Origin: Pseudomonas fluorescens
GTDB lineage: Bacteria; Pseudomonadota; Gammaproteobacteria; Pseudomonadales; Pseudomonadaceae
Direction of reading: 5' to 3'
Assembly (NCBI RefSeq): GCF_004683905.1
Contig: NZ_CP038438.1
Coordinates: forward strand, 372,001-436,000
DNA: 64,000 nucleotides
Position numbers and translations under genes: made by a program. The notes under the pieces are model-generated. The model saw nothing but the letters and a program-made list of their open reading frames with translations, searched no databases and was not told the origin of the DNA. Below, piece by piece: positions 36,537 to 44,851 of the stretch. The first letter of the stretch is position 1. The number at the start of each line of letters is the position of its first letter.

Positions 36537-36733
36537 ATTGCATTTCAATTCCTGTTTCCCTCGGCGCACCAACTTGTTACCGAACGCCCCAGCGTGGCGC
36601 AAAACCACGGGTTCGTAACGATCCGCCAAATCCTCAATTCCTCCCCGCAAAAATTTTCATCCACGCCGTAACCCTTGTCTCAGGCGCTCCGCAGCCCTGT
36701 CCGCAATTTTTCTTGAGCGCCCCTCCAGCAAGT

Positions 36734-36749
36734 TGGCCGCTTGATTGCA
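36734..36749 (+). promoter_or_regulatory. Sigma-54 promoter of hutU
   Basis: TGGCCGCTTGATTGCA has GG and GC ten bases apart with good -24 and -12 boxes; the predicted start is near 36760. This agrees with CbrB/sigma-54 activation of hutU reported in P. fluorescens. Confidence 0.8.
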
Positions 36750-36753
36750 TATG

Positions 36754-36767
36754 CTTGTATGTACAAG
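36754..36767. promoter_or_regulatory. HutC operator at the hutU promoter
   Basis: CTTGTATGTACAAG is a perfect inverted repeat (CTTGTA-TG-TACAAG) matching the known HutC site. It begins four bases after the sigma-54 -12 box and so covers the predicted transcription start. A weaker related half-site (GTATGCGTATAAG) follows at about 36776. Confidence 0.85.
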
Positions 36768-36886
36768 TAAAGACGTATGCGTATAAGTCCGCAGCGTCCA
36801 CTGATTCGCTTGTCGCGCATTGAGGCGCGCAGGCTGCTTGCCCACTGCCAGGGTTGGTTTGAATTGATCGCTGAGGAGTCTTTTTC

Positions 36887-38584
36887 GTGACTGACAATAA
36901 GCCTACAACTGCCGTTTATACAAAGAGACGTGACGTCGAGATCCGCGCTGCACGCGGCAACAAGCTGACCGCCAAGAGCTGGCTAACCGAAGCGCCGCTG
37001 CGCATGCTGATGAACAACCTCGATCCGGAAGTGGCCGAGAACCCGAAAGAGCTGGTGGTCTACGGTGGCATCGGTCGCGCTGCGCGCAACTGGGAGTGCT
37101 ACGACAAAATCGTCGAGAGCCTGACCAATCTGAACGACGACGAGACCCTGCTGGTGCAATCCGGCAAACCGGTCGGCGTGTTCAAGACTCACAGCAACGC
37201 CCCGCGCGTACTGATCGCCAACTCCAACCTGGTGCCGCACTGGGCGAGCTGGGAACACTTCAACGAACTCGACGCCAAAGGCCTGGCCATGTACGGCCAG
37301 ATGACCGCCGGCAGCTGGATCTACATCGGCAGCCAAGGCATCGTTCAGGGCACCTACGAAACCTTCGTTGAAGCCGGCCGCCAGCACTACAACGACAACC
37401 TCAAAGGCAAGTGGGTGCTGACCGCAGGCCTCGGCGGCATGGGCGGCGCTCAGCCACTGGCGGCCACCCTGGCCGGTGCCTGCTCGCTGAATATCGAATG
37501 CCAGCAGGTGAGCATCGATTTCCGCTTGAAAAGCCGCTACGTCGACGAGCAAGCCAAAGACCTCGACGACGCCCTGGCGCGCATCGCCAAATACACCGCT
37601 GAAGGCAAGGCGATCTCGATCGCCCTGCTGGGCAACGCGGCAGAAATTCTGCCGGAACTGGTCAAGCGCGGTGTGCGCCCGGACATGGTCACCGACCAGA
37701 CCAGCGCCCACGACCCACTCAACGGCTACCTGCCGGCGGGCTGGACCTGGGACGAATACCGCGCCCGCGCCAAGACCGAGCCGGCCGCTGTGATCAAGGC
37801 CGCCAAGCAGTCGATGGCCGTCCACGTCAAAGCGATGCTGGACTTCCAGAAACAAGGCATTCCGACCTTCGACTACGGCAACAACATCCGTCAGATGGCG
37901 CAAGAAGAAGGCGTGGAGAACGCGTTCGACTTCCCAGGCTTTGTACCGGCCTACATCCGCCCACTGTTCTGCCGTGGCATCGGTCCGTTCCGCTGGGCGG
38001 CGCTGTCGGGTGATCCGCAGGACATCTACAAGACCGACGCCAAAGTCAAAGAACTGATCCCGGACGACGCGCACCTGCACAACTGGCTGGACATGGCCCG
38101 CGAGCGCATCAGCTTCCAGGGTCTGCCGGCACGTATCTGCTGGGTCGGTCTGGGCCTGCGCGCCAAACTCGGTCTGGCGTTCAACGAAATGGTGCGCAGC
38201 GGCGAGCTGTCGGCCCCGATCGTGATCGGTCGCGACCACCTCGACTCCGGCTCCGTTGCCAGCCCGAACCGCGAAACCGAATCGATGCAGGACGGTTCCG
38301 ACGCCGTGTCCGACTGGCCACTGCTCAACGCTCTGCTGAACACCGCGAGCGGCGCGACCTGGGTTTCCCTGCACCACGGCGGTGGCGTGGGCATGGGCTT
38401 CTCCCAGCACTCGGGCATGGTAATCGTCTGCGACGGTACCGACGAAGCGGCCGAGCGCATTGCCCGCGTCCTGCACAACGACCCGGCCACCGGTGTCATG
38501 CGTCACGCCGATGCCGGTTACCAGATCGCCATCGACTGCGCCAAGGAGCAGGGGCTGAACCTGCCGATGATTACCGGTAAATAA
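36887..38584 (+). CDS. hutU: Urocanate hydratase
   Basis: A 565-residue enzyme that uses tightly bound NAD+ as electrophile to convert urocanate to imidazolone propionate. It starts at GTG 36887 after GAGGAG. Family marks are [49 protein letters not shown] (dinucleotide loop), [16 protein letters not shown] and [14 protein letters not shown]. The length is normal. It heads the main catabolic transcript under a sigma-54 promoter and HutC operator. Confidence 0.97.
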   Translation: MTDNKPTTAVYTKRRDVEIRAARGNKLTAKSWLTEAPLRMLMNNLDPEVAENPKELVVYGGIGRAARNWECYDKIVESLTNLNDDETLLVQSGKPVGVFKTHSNAPRVLIANSNLVPHWASWEHFNELDAKGLAMYGQMTAGSWIYIGSQGIVQGTYETFVEAGRQHYNDNLKGKWVLTAGLGGMGGAQPLAATLAGACSLNIECQQVSIDFRLKSRYVDEQAKDLDDALARIAKYTAEGKAISIALLGNAAEILPELVKRGVRPDMVTDQTSAHDPLNGYLPAGWTWDEYRARAKTEPAAVIKAAKQSMAVHVKAMLDFQKQGIPTFDYGNNIRQMAQEEGVENAFDFPGFVPAYIRPLFCRGIGPFRWAALSGDPQDIYKTDAKVKELIPDDAHLHNWLDMARERISFQGLPARICWVGLGLRAKLGLAFNEMVRSGELSAPIVIGRDHLDSGSVASPNRETESMQDGSDAVSDWPLLNALLNTASGATWVSLHHGGGVGMGFSQHSGMVIVCDGTDEAAERIARVLHNDPATGVMRHADAGYQIAIDCAKEQGLNLPMITGK

Positions 38585-38603
38585 ACGCAATTCTGTGGGA
38601 AAT

Positions 38604-38705
38604 GCTTTTGGTGGGAGTGGGCTTGCTCACGAACGCGTTGGATCAGTCAGCACATGTTTCGAATGTGCCGGCCCCTTCGCGAGCAAGCCCGCTCCCACCA
38701 AAAGC
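38604..38705. repeat. REPIN-like palindrome, GTGGGAGCGGGCTTGCTCGC family
   Basis: The arms are extended outward to GCTTTTGGTGGGAG and CTCCCACCAAAAGC, making about 24 paired bases. It lies between hutU and the permease gene inside the hut operon. Confidence 0.9.
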
Positions 38706-38733
38706 CGCCCGCGCAAGACGCTCAGTGAACTCG

Positions 38734-38741
38734 AATAACAA
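38734..38741 (+). promoter_or_regulatory. Possible Hfq/Crc (CA) motif before the hut permease gene
   Basis: AATAACAA fits AANAANAA, the Hfq/Crc recognition pattern, just upstream of the GAGG ribosome site. It would allow translational catabolite repression of the transporter. Confidence 0.45.
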
Positions 38742-38758
38742 TCCACAGAGGTTGAATC

Positions 38759-40231
38759 ATGGCTGTAACCCCCGATCGTGCAGGCAACAAACCGTTGATC
38801 GAAAGGCGTTCGATCGACTACATCCCGGAAGCGGAAAGACACGGTCGTCTGTTGAGCCAGTTCACCCTGTGGATGGGTGCGAATCTGCAAATCACCGCGA
38901 TTGTCACCGGGGCTCTGGCCGTGGTGCTGGGCGGTGATGTGTTCTGGTCGTTGATCGGTCTGTTGCTCGGTCAACTGCTGGGCGGTGGCGTGATGGCGCT
39001 GCACGCGGCGCAAGGGCCGAAACTGGGCCTGCCGCAGATGATTTCCAGCCGCGTGCAATTCGGCGTCTACGGCGCGGCGATCCCGATCGTGCTGGTGTGC
39101 CTGATGTACCTGGGCTTCACCGCCACCGGTACGGTGCTTTCCGGCCAGGCGCTGGGCCAGTTGTTTGGCGTCAGCGACACCGTCGGCATCCTGCTGTTCG
39201 CCAGTGTCATCGTAGTGGTCACGGTGCTCGGTTATCGGGTGATCCACTGGATCGGCCGGGTTGCCAGTGTCATCGGCGTGATTGCCTTCGTGTATCTGTT
39301 CAGCCGTCTGCTGAGTCAGGTGGACGTGGGCGCACTGTTGCAGATCCGTCACTTCAGCTGGAGCAGCTTCCTGCTGGCGGTGTCGCTCGCGGCCTCCTGG
39401 CAGATCGCGTTCGGCCCTTATGTGGCTGACTATTCGCGTTACCTGCCGAGCAAGGTTTCTTCGGTGAAAACCTTCTTTGCCGCTGGCGCAGGTTCGGTCA
39501 TCGGCGCGCAGGTGGCGATGGTCCTCGGCGTGTTCGCGGCAGCTTCGGCCAACGGCCAGTTTGCCGGTCACGAAGTGGCCTACATCGTCGGTCTGGGCGG
39601 CACAGGTGCCACCGCCGCGCTGCTGTACTTCAGCATCGCCTTCGGCAAGGTGACCATTTCGACGCTGAACTCCTACGGCAGCTTCATGTGCATCGCCACC
39701 ATCATCAGTGGTTTCAAAGGGCACCTGACCGTTACGCGTATGCAGCGTCTGGTGTTCGTGCTGGTGATCGTCGGCGCGGCAACCCTGATCGCCTTGCTCG
39801 GTCAGCACTCGTTCCTCGGTGCGTTCAAGTCGTTCATCCTGTTCCTGCTGGCGTTCTTCACGCCATGGAGCGCGATCAACCTGGTCGACTACTACTGCAT
39901 CACCCGCGAGCGTTACGACGTGCCGGCGCTGGCCGATCCGAACGGTCGCTACGGGCGCTGGAACCTGCTCGGGATCAGCGTCTATGTGTTCGGCGTGCTG
40001 GTGCAACTGCCGTTCATCTCCACCAAGTTCTACACCGGCCCGCTGGTGGCTGCCCTCGGTGATGTGGATATCTCCTGGATCATCGGTCTGGTGCTGCCTG
40101 CTGCCCTCTATTACGTGTGCGCAAAAAAATGGCACGGCTCAGTGCCTGATCAACTGATTCTGCCGGTCGAGCAGAACAGCGTTGTACCACCTGAAAAAAG
40201 TGGGGCCGGGCGCGCTGCGGCGCAGGCCTGA
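38759..40231 (+). CDS. NCS1 (cytosine/purine permease family) transporter of the hut locus
   Basis: A 490-residue inner-membrane protein with about twelve membrane segments. The N-terminal IERRSIDYIPEAERHG and FTLWMGANLQITAIVTGAL are typical of NCS1 permeases of the CodB type. In related hut loci such a permease is credited with urocanate uptake; the sequence itself supports only the family. It follows hutU, separated by a REPIN, and precedes hutXWV. The substrate could also be histidine or another nitrogen heterocycle. Confidence 0.88.
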   Translation: MAVTPDRAGNKPLIERRSIDYIPEAERHGRLLSQFTLWMGANLQITAIVTGALAVVLGGDVFWSLIGLLLGQLLGGGVMALHAAQGPKLGLPQMISSRVQFGVYGAAIPIVLVCLMYLGFTATGTVLSGQALGQLFGVSDTVGILLFASVIVVVTVLGYRVIHWIGRVASVIGVIAFVYLFSRLLSQVDVGALLQIRHFSWSSFLLAVSLAASWQIAFGPYVADYSRYLPSKVSSVKTFFAAGAGSVIGAQVAMVLGVFAAASANGQFAGHEVAYIVGLGGTGATAALLYFSIAFGKVTISTLNSYGSFMCIATIISGFKGHLTVTRMQRLVFVLVIVGAATLIALLGQHSFLGAFKSFILFLLAFFTPWSAINLVDYYCITRERYDVPALADPNGRYGRWNLLGISVYVFGVLVQLPFISTKFYTGPLVAALGDVDISWIIGLVLPAALYYVCAKKWHGSVPDQLILPVEQNSVVPPEKSGAGRAAAQA

Positions 40232-40300
40232 TTGGACGTGGACAGGGCTGGATGCCTCTTGACTGCCGTAAGCCAATTCATGATTAGGAGCGTCGCAACA

Positions 40301-41269
40301 ATGAAATCGAACAAGACCCTGCTCACCACACTGTTGTCCATGGGCCTGCTGGCCAGTGCCGGTGCCACTCAGGCAGCTGGTTGGTGCGAGTCCGGTAAAC
40401 CGGTGAAATTCGCCGGCCTGAACTGGGAAAGCGGCATGCTGCTGACCGACGTGCTGCAAGTGGTGCTGGAGAAAGGTTACGACTGCAAGACCGACAGCCT
40501 GCCGGGCAACTCCATCACCATGGAGAACGCCCTGAGCAGCAACGACATTCAAGTGTTCGCCGAAGAATGGGTCGGCCGCAGCGAAGTCTGGAACAAGGCC
40601 GAGAAGGCCGGCAAGGTCGTCGGTGTCGGCGCCCCGATCGTCGGCGCGATCGAAGGCTGGTACGTGCCGCGCTACGTGATCGAAGGCGATGCCAAACGCA
40701 AGATCGAGGCAAAAGCCCCGGACCTGAAAAACATTGCCGATCTGGGCAAATACGCGACGATTTTCAAAGACGCCGAAGAGCCGTCCAAGGGCCGTTTCTA
40801 CAACTGCCCGGCGGGCTGGACCTGCGAGCTGGACAACAGCGAAATGCTCAAGAGCTACGGCCTGGAAAACACCTACACCAACTTCCGCCCGGGCACAGGA
40901 CCTGCGCTGGATGCGGCGGTGCTGTCGAGCTACAAGCGTGGCGAGCCGATCCTGTTCTATTACTGGTCGCCAACCCCGCTGATGGGCCAGATCGACGCGG
41001 TCAAACTCGAAGAAAAACCGGGCGTCGACAAAAGTGTGAGCATCAAGGTCGGCCTGTCGAAAACCTTCCACGAGCAGGCGCCGGAACTGGTGGCCGTGCT
41101 GGAAAAGGTCAACCTGCCGATCGACCTGCTGAACCAGAACCTGGGCCGCATGGCGAAGGAACGTATAGAGTCGCCGAAGCTGGCGAAAATCTTCCTCAAG
41201 GAACATCCTGAGGTCTGGCACGCGTGGGTCAGTGACGACGCAGCCAAGAAAATCGACGCGGCGCTGTAG
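40301..41269 (+). CDS. hutX: ABC transporter substrate-binding protein (histidine-type, HutX)
   Basis: A 322-residue periplasmic protein of the glycine-betaine/choline-binding (OpuAC) superfamily. The ATG at 40301 has TTAGGAG ten bases upstream and opens a signal peptide ending ATQAAG. KFAGLNWESGMLLTDVLQVV and NGAL-like ENALSSNDIQVFAEEW are family marks. Context (hut operon, with HutW and HutV next) points to histidine or urocanate uptake, as for HutXWV of other Pseudomonas and Sinorhizobium. A stem-loop separates it from hutW. Confidence 0.88.
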   Translation: MKSNKTLLTTLLSMGLLASAGATQAAGWCESGKPVKFAGLNWESGMLLTDVLQVVLEKGYDCKTDSLPGNSITMENALSSNDIQVFAEEWVGRSEVWNKAEKAGKVVGVGAPIVGAIEGWYVPRYVIEGDAKRKIEAKAPDLKNIADLGKYATIFKDAEEPSKGRFYNCPAGWTCELDNSEMLKSYGLENTYTNFRPGTGPALDAAVLSSYKRGEPILFYYWSPTPLMGQIDAVKLEEKPGVDKSVSIKVGLSKTFHEQAPELVAVLEKVNLPIDLLNQNLGRMAKERIESPKLAKIFLKEHPEVWHAWVSDDAAKKIDAAL

Positions 41270-41277
41270 GTCGATAC

Positions 41278-41307
41278 CTCCCGGTCAACCGTGAGGCTGG
41301 CCGGGAG
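41278..41307 (+). promoter_or_regulatory. Intercistronic stem-loop between hutX and hutW
   Basis: CTCCCGG and CCGGGAG are separated by 16 bases, giving a seven-pair stem right after the hutX stop, with no T run. It probably protects the hutX mRNA 3' end or dampens read-through, giving more binding protein than permease. Confidence 0.6.
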
Positions 41308-41353
41308 ATATGCCGTAAATCGCTTGATTGAGATTTCTGATTGAGAGCCGCTT

Positions 41354-42205
41354 ATGTTTCCCGAAAGCTTTACCTTTTCCATCGCCGACTGGGTCAACGG
41401 TTGGGTCGATTCGCTGGTCACCAACTACGGTGATGTGTTCCGCCACATCTCGGACACCCTGCTGTGGGCCATCGTCAACCTTGAAGGCCTGCTGCGTGCG
41501 GCACCGTGGTGGTTGATGTTGGCGATCGTCGGCGTGGTCGCCTGGCACGCCACGCGCAAAGTGCTGACCACCGCCGTAATCGTCGGTCTGCTGTTCCTCG
41601 TCGGTGCTGTCGGCCTGTGGGACAAACTCATGCAGACCCTGGCGCTGATGATGGTTGCGACGATCATTTCGGTGCTGATCGGCATTCCGCTGGGGATTCT
41701 CTCGGCGCGCAGCAACCGCCTGCGTTCGGTGCTGATGCCGCTGCTCGACATCATGCAGACCATGCCGAGTTTCGTGTACCTGATCCCGGTGCTGATGCTG
41801 TTCGGTCTGGGCAAGGTCCCGGCGATTTTCGCCACGGTGATCTACGCCGCGCCGCCGCTGATCCGTCTGACCGATCTGGGCATTCGCCAGGTCGACGGCG
41901 AAGTGATGGAAGCGATCAACGCTTTCGGTGCCAACCGCTGGCAGCAACTGTTCGGCGTGCAACTGCCGCTGGCCCTGCCGAGCATCATGGCCGGGATCAA
42001 CCAGACCACCATGATGGCCCTGTCGATGGTGGTGATCGCCTCGATGATCGGCGCCCGTGGCCTGGGTGAAGACGTGTTGGTGGGGATTCAGACCCTCAAC
42101 GTCGGACGCGGTCTCGAAGCCGGTCTGGCGATCGTGATTCTCGCAGTGGTCATCGACCGCATTACTCAGGCGTACGGTCGGCCACGGCATGAGGTGAGCA
42201 AATGA
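41354..42205 (+). CDS. hutW: ABC transporter permease (HutW)
   Basis: A 283-residue inner-membrane permease of the ProW/OpuAB type, with about six membrane segments. The EAA-like loop that contacts the ATPase is visible as EVMEAINAFGANRWQQLFGV. LMPLLDIMQTMPSFVYLIPV and GIMAGINQTTMMALSMVVIA are other family marks. Its stop overlaps the hutV start by four bases (ATGA). It forms the channel of the hut uptake system. Confidence 0.92.
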   Translation: MFPESFTFSIADWVNGWVDSLVTNYGDVFRHISDTLLWAIVNLEGLLRAAPWWLMLAIVGVVAWHATRKVLTTAVIVGLLFLVGAVGLWDKLMQTLALMMVATIISVLIGIPLGILSARSNRLRSVLMPLLDIMQTMPSFVYLIPVLMLFGLGKVPAIFATVIYAAPPLIRLTDLGIRQVDGEVMEAINAFGANRWQQLFGVQLPLALPSIMAGINQTTMMALSMVVIASMIGARGLGEDVLVGIQTLNVGRGLEAGLAIVILAVVIDRITQAYGRPRHEVSK

Positions 42206-43032
42206 ATAACGCAACCGTGAGCAAGATCGAAGTCAAAAACGTCTTCAAGATTTTCGGCAACCGCGCCAAGGACGCACTGGCGATGGTCGGCCAGGGCAAG
42301 ACCAAGGATCAGGTGCTGAACGAAACCGGTTGCGTGGTCGGGGTCAACGACCTGTCGCTGAGCATCGGCACCGGTGAGATCTTCGTGATCATGGGCCTGT
42401 CCGGCTCCGGCAAATCGACCCTGGTGCGCCACTTCAATCGCCTGATCGACCCCACCAGTGGCGCGATCCTGGTCGATGGCGTGGACATCCTGCAATACGA
42501 CATGGAAGCGCTGCGCGAATTTCGCCGGCACAAGATCAGCATGGTGTTCCAGAGCTTCGGTCTGCTGCCGCACAAGACCGTGATCGAGAACGTCGCCTAC
42601 GGCCTGAAAGTGCGCGGTGAAAGCAAGCAACTGTGCGCTGAACGCGCGTTGCACTGGATCAACACCGTGGGCCTCAAAGGTTACGAAAACAAATACCCGC
42701 ACCAGCTCTCCGGCGGCATGCGTCAGCGCGTGGGCCTGGCCCGGGCACTGGCGGCCGACACCGACATCATTCTGATGGACGAAGCGTTCAGTGCGCTGGA
42801 TCCGCTGATCCGCGCCGAGATGCAGGACCAGTTGCTGGAGCTGCAAAAGACCCTGCACAAGACCATCGTCTTCATCACTCACGACCTCGACGAGGCCGTG
42901 CGCATTGGCAACCGCATCGCGATTCTCAAGGACGGCCGCCTGATCCAGGTTGGCACGCCAAGAGAGATCCTGCATTCGCCGGCAGACGAGTATGTTGACC
43001 GGTTCGTGCAGCGGCGGGCGGCAGTAGTCTGA
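42202..43032 (+). CDS. hutV: ABC transporter ATP-binding protein (HutV)
   Basis: A 276-residue cytosolic ATPase of the ProV/OpuAA type. Walker A is GLSGSGKSTL, the signature is LSGGMRQRVGLARAL, Walker B is DIILMDEAFSALDPLIR and the switch His is in FITHDLDEAVRIG. As in ProV, the extended N-terminus KNVFKIFGNRAKDALAMVGQ lies before the ATPase core. The C-terminal CBS pair of ProV is absent (276 against about 400 residues), as in other hut and choline systems. Confidence 0.93.
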   Translation: MNNATVSKIEVKNVFKIFGNRAKDALAMVGQGKTKDQVLNETGCVVGVNDLSLSIGTGEIFVIMGLSGSGKSTLVRHFNRLIDPTSGAILVDGVDILQYDMEALREFRRHKISMVFQSFGLLPHKTVIENVAYGLKVRGESKQLCAERALHWINTVGLKGYENKYPHQLSGGMRQRVGLARALAADTDIILMDEAFSALDPLIRAEMQDQLLELQKTLHKTIVFITHDLDEAVRIGNRIAILKDGRLIQVGTPREILHSPADEYVDRFVQRRAAVV

Positions 43033-43045
43033 AATGGATTGCCTT

Positions 43046-43177
43046 TGTGGCGAGGGGATTTATCCCCGATGGGTGGCGAAGCCGCCCCCAAACATTGCAT
43101 GCGGTGCACCTGAAACATCCTGGCTGCAGGTTTTGGGGCTGTTGCGCAGCCCATCGGGGATAAATCCCCTCACCACA
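43046..43177. repeat. REPIN-like palindrome, GTGGTGAGGGGATTTATCCCC family (long spacer)
   Basis: Arms TGTGGCGAGGGGATTTATCC and complement at both ends of a 132-base element between hutV and hutH1. The inner part pairs weakly. Confidence 0.88.
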
Positions 43178-43211
43178 GGTTTTGTATCAAAGAATTGGTA
43201 TGAGGTTTTAG

Positions 43212-44735
43212 ATGTCCCAGGCTGAAAAAATCATCATCACCGGTAGCCCCCTGCGTTGGCAGGACGTGGTCGCCGTCGCCCGTCACGGCGCCACTTTGGA
43301 GCTGTCGAGCGAGACCTGGGCGCGCATCGAAAACGCTCAGGGCATCGTCCAGCGCATCGTCGAAAGCGGCGAGCGCGCTTATGGCGTCAACACCGGTCTG
43401 GGTGGTCTGTCCAACGTTTCGCTGAAGGACGAACAACTCAGCCAGCTCTCGCGCAACACCTTGCTCAGCCACGCCTGTGGCGTCGGCCCGGTGCTGTCTG
43501 ATGAGCAGACTCGCGCGATTCTCTGCGCCGCAATCCACAACTACAGCCACGGCAAATCCGGCATTCATCGCCGTGTGGTCGAAGCGCTGCTGGCGCTGCT
43601 CAATCGCGGCATCACCCCGCAGGTTCCGTCGCAAGGTTCGGTGGGTTACCTGACGCACATGGCGCACATCGGCATCGCGCTGCTGGGCGTGGGCAATGTC
43701 AGCTATCGCGGGCAGATTATCTCGGCGCAACAGGCGCTGGCCGAAGAAGGCCTGCAACCGGTGCAACTCGGCGCGAAAGACGGTTTGTGCCTGGTCAACG
43801 GTACGCCGTGCATGACCGGCCTCAGCTGCCTGGCGATTGCCGACGCGACGCGTCTGGTGCAATGGGCCGATGTGATCGGCGCCATGAGTTTTGAAGCGCA
43901 GCGCGGGCAGATCGCCGCGTTCGATGCCGAGATCATCGCGCTCAAGCCGCACCCCGGCATGCAGCAGGTCGGTAGCAACCTGCGCGCCTTGCTCGATGGC
44001 AGTGAAGTGATCGCGACGAGCAAAGGCATTCGTACTCAGGATGCGCTGAGCATCCGTTCGATCCCGCAGGTACACGGTGCGGCGCGCGACCAACTGGAGC
44101 ACGCGATCAAACAAGTCGAAGCCGAACTCAACGGCTGCACCGACAACCCGTTGCTGCTGGGCACGCCGGACAACTTCCGGGTGATGTCGCAGGCCAACCC
44201 GCACGGCCAGTCAGTGGCGATGGCAGCGGATCTGCTGGCGATTGCCATGGCTGAAATCGGCTCGATTGCCGAGCGCCGCCTCGATCGTCTGGTCAACCCG
44301 CACGTCAGCGGTCTGCCGGCATTTCTGGTGGCCAACCCGGGGGTGAACTCCGGGATGATGATCGTGCAATACGTCGCCGCTTCGCTATGTGCCGAGAATC
44401 GCCAACTGGCGCAACCGGCAGTGCTCGACAACTACGTCACCTCGGGCCTGCAGGAAGACCACCTGAGCATGGGCACCAGCGCTGCACTGAAGCTGCACCG
44501 CGCCCTGGAAAACTGCACGCAGATTCTCGCCATCGAGTACCTGCTGGCGGCGCAGGCCTTTGAATTCCTCAAGGAGCAGCGCTTTGGCGCGGGCACTGAT
44601 CGGGCGTGGCGGCTGCTGCGTGAAACCGTCCCGGCCTACGATCAGGATCGCTGGCTGGCGCCGGATATCGCCGCCGCCGCCAGCGTTCTGAAACACCCGA
44701 ATGCGCTGCACAACGTATTACCGAATCTGCACTGA
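43212..44735 (+). CDS. hutH1: HutH paralogue lacking the MIO triad (probable pseudoenzyme, HutH1)
   Basis: A 507-residue protein of the aromatic amino-acid lyase family, next to a canonical HutH. The Ala-Ser-Gly that cyclises into the MIO cofactor is absent: GSVG (142-145) runs straight into YLTHMAH, where active enzymes have [14 protein letters not shown], so four residues are missing in frame. The DPYSLR segment has become DALSIR, and GGNFHAE is replaced by QANPHGQ. The N-terminal Tyr (AYGVNTGLG), SHACGVG, LVNGT and QEDH remain. The frame is open and codon use is normal, so the gene is maintained. P. fluorescens HutH1 was reported as dispensable for growth on histidine, as I recall. Confidence 0.88.
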   Translation: MSQAEKIIITGSPLRWQDVVAVARHGATLELSSETWARIENAQGIVQRIVESGERAYGVNTGLGGLSNVSLKDEQLSQLSRNTLLSHACGVGPVLSDEQTRAILCAAIHNYSHGKSGIHRRVVEALLALLNRGITPQVPSQGSVGYLTHMAHIGIALLGVGNVSYRGQIISAQQALAEEGLQPVQLGAKDGLCLVNGTPCMTGLSCLAIADATRLVQWADVIGAMSFEAQRGQIAAFDAEIIALKPHPGMQQVGSNLRALLDGSEVIATSKGIRTQDALSIRSIPQVHGAARDQLEHAIKQVEAELNGCTDNPLLLGTPDNFRVMSQANPHGQSVAMAADLLAIAMAEIGSIAERRLDRLVNPHVSGLPAFLVANPGVNSGMMIVQYVAASLCAENRQLAQPAVLDNYVTSGLQEDHLSMGTSAALKLHRALENCTQILAIEYLLAAQAFEFLKEQRFGAGTDRAWRLLRETVPAYDQDRWLAPDIAAAASVLKHPNALHNVLPNLH

Positions 44736-44823
44736 CAACTACCCATACCAGCGTGCCAAGGCGCGGATCGTCCACAAGACGAGAAACGACGGATAACGGA
44801 ATGCTCCGGAGCGACTGGTAGTT

Positions 44824-44831
44824 AATAACAA
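44824..44831 (+). promoter_or_regulatory. Possible Hfq/Crc (CA) motif before hutH2
   Basis: AATAACAA matches AANAANAA six bases before the AAAAGGAG ribosome site of hutH2. This suggests catabolite repression of the first catabolic enzyme. Confidence 0.5.
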
Positions 44832-44851
44832 TGTTCAAAAGGAGCATTTTA

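Noticed and set aside
43640..43660. Missing MIO residues in hutH1 as a frameshift or assembly error
   Set aside because: The gap is exactly twelve bases in frame, the flanking sequence aligns well, and other active-site positions are also changed.
44831..44851. Upstream in-frame ATG (MFKRSIL) as the start of hutH2
   Set aside because: AAAAGGAG lies between this ATG and the ATG at 44852 with ideal spacing for the latter, and family proteins begin near MTALNL.
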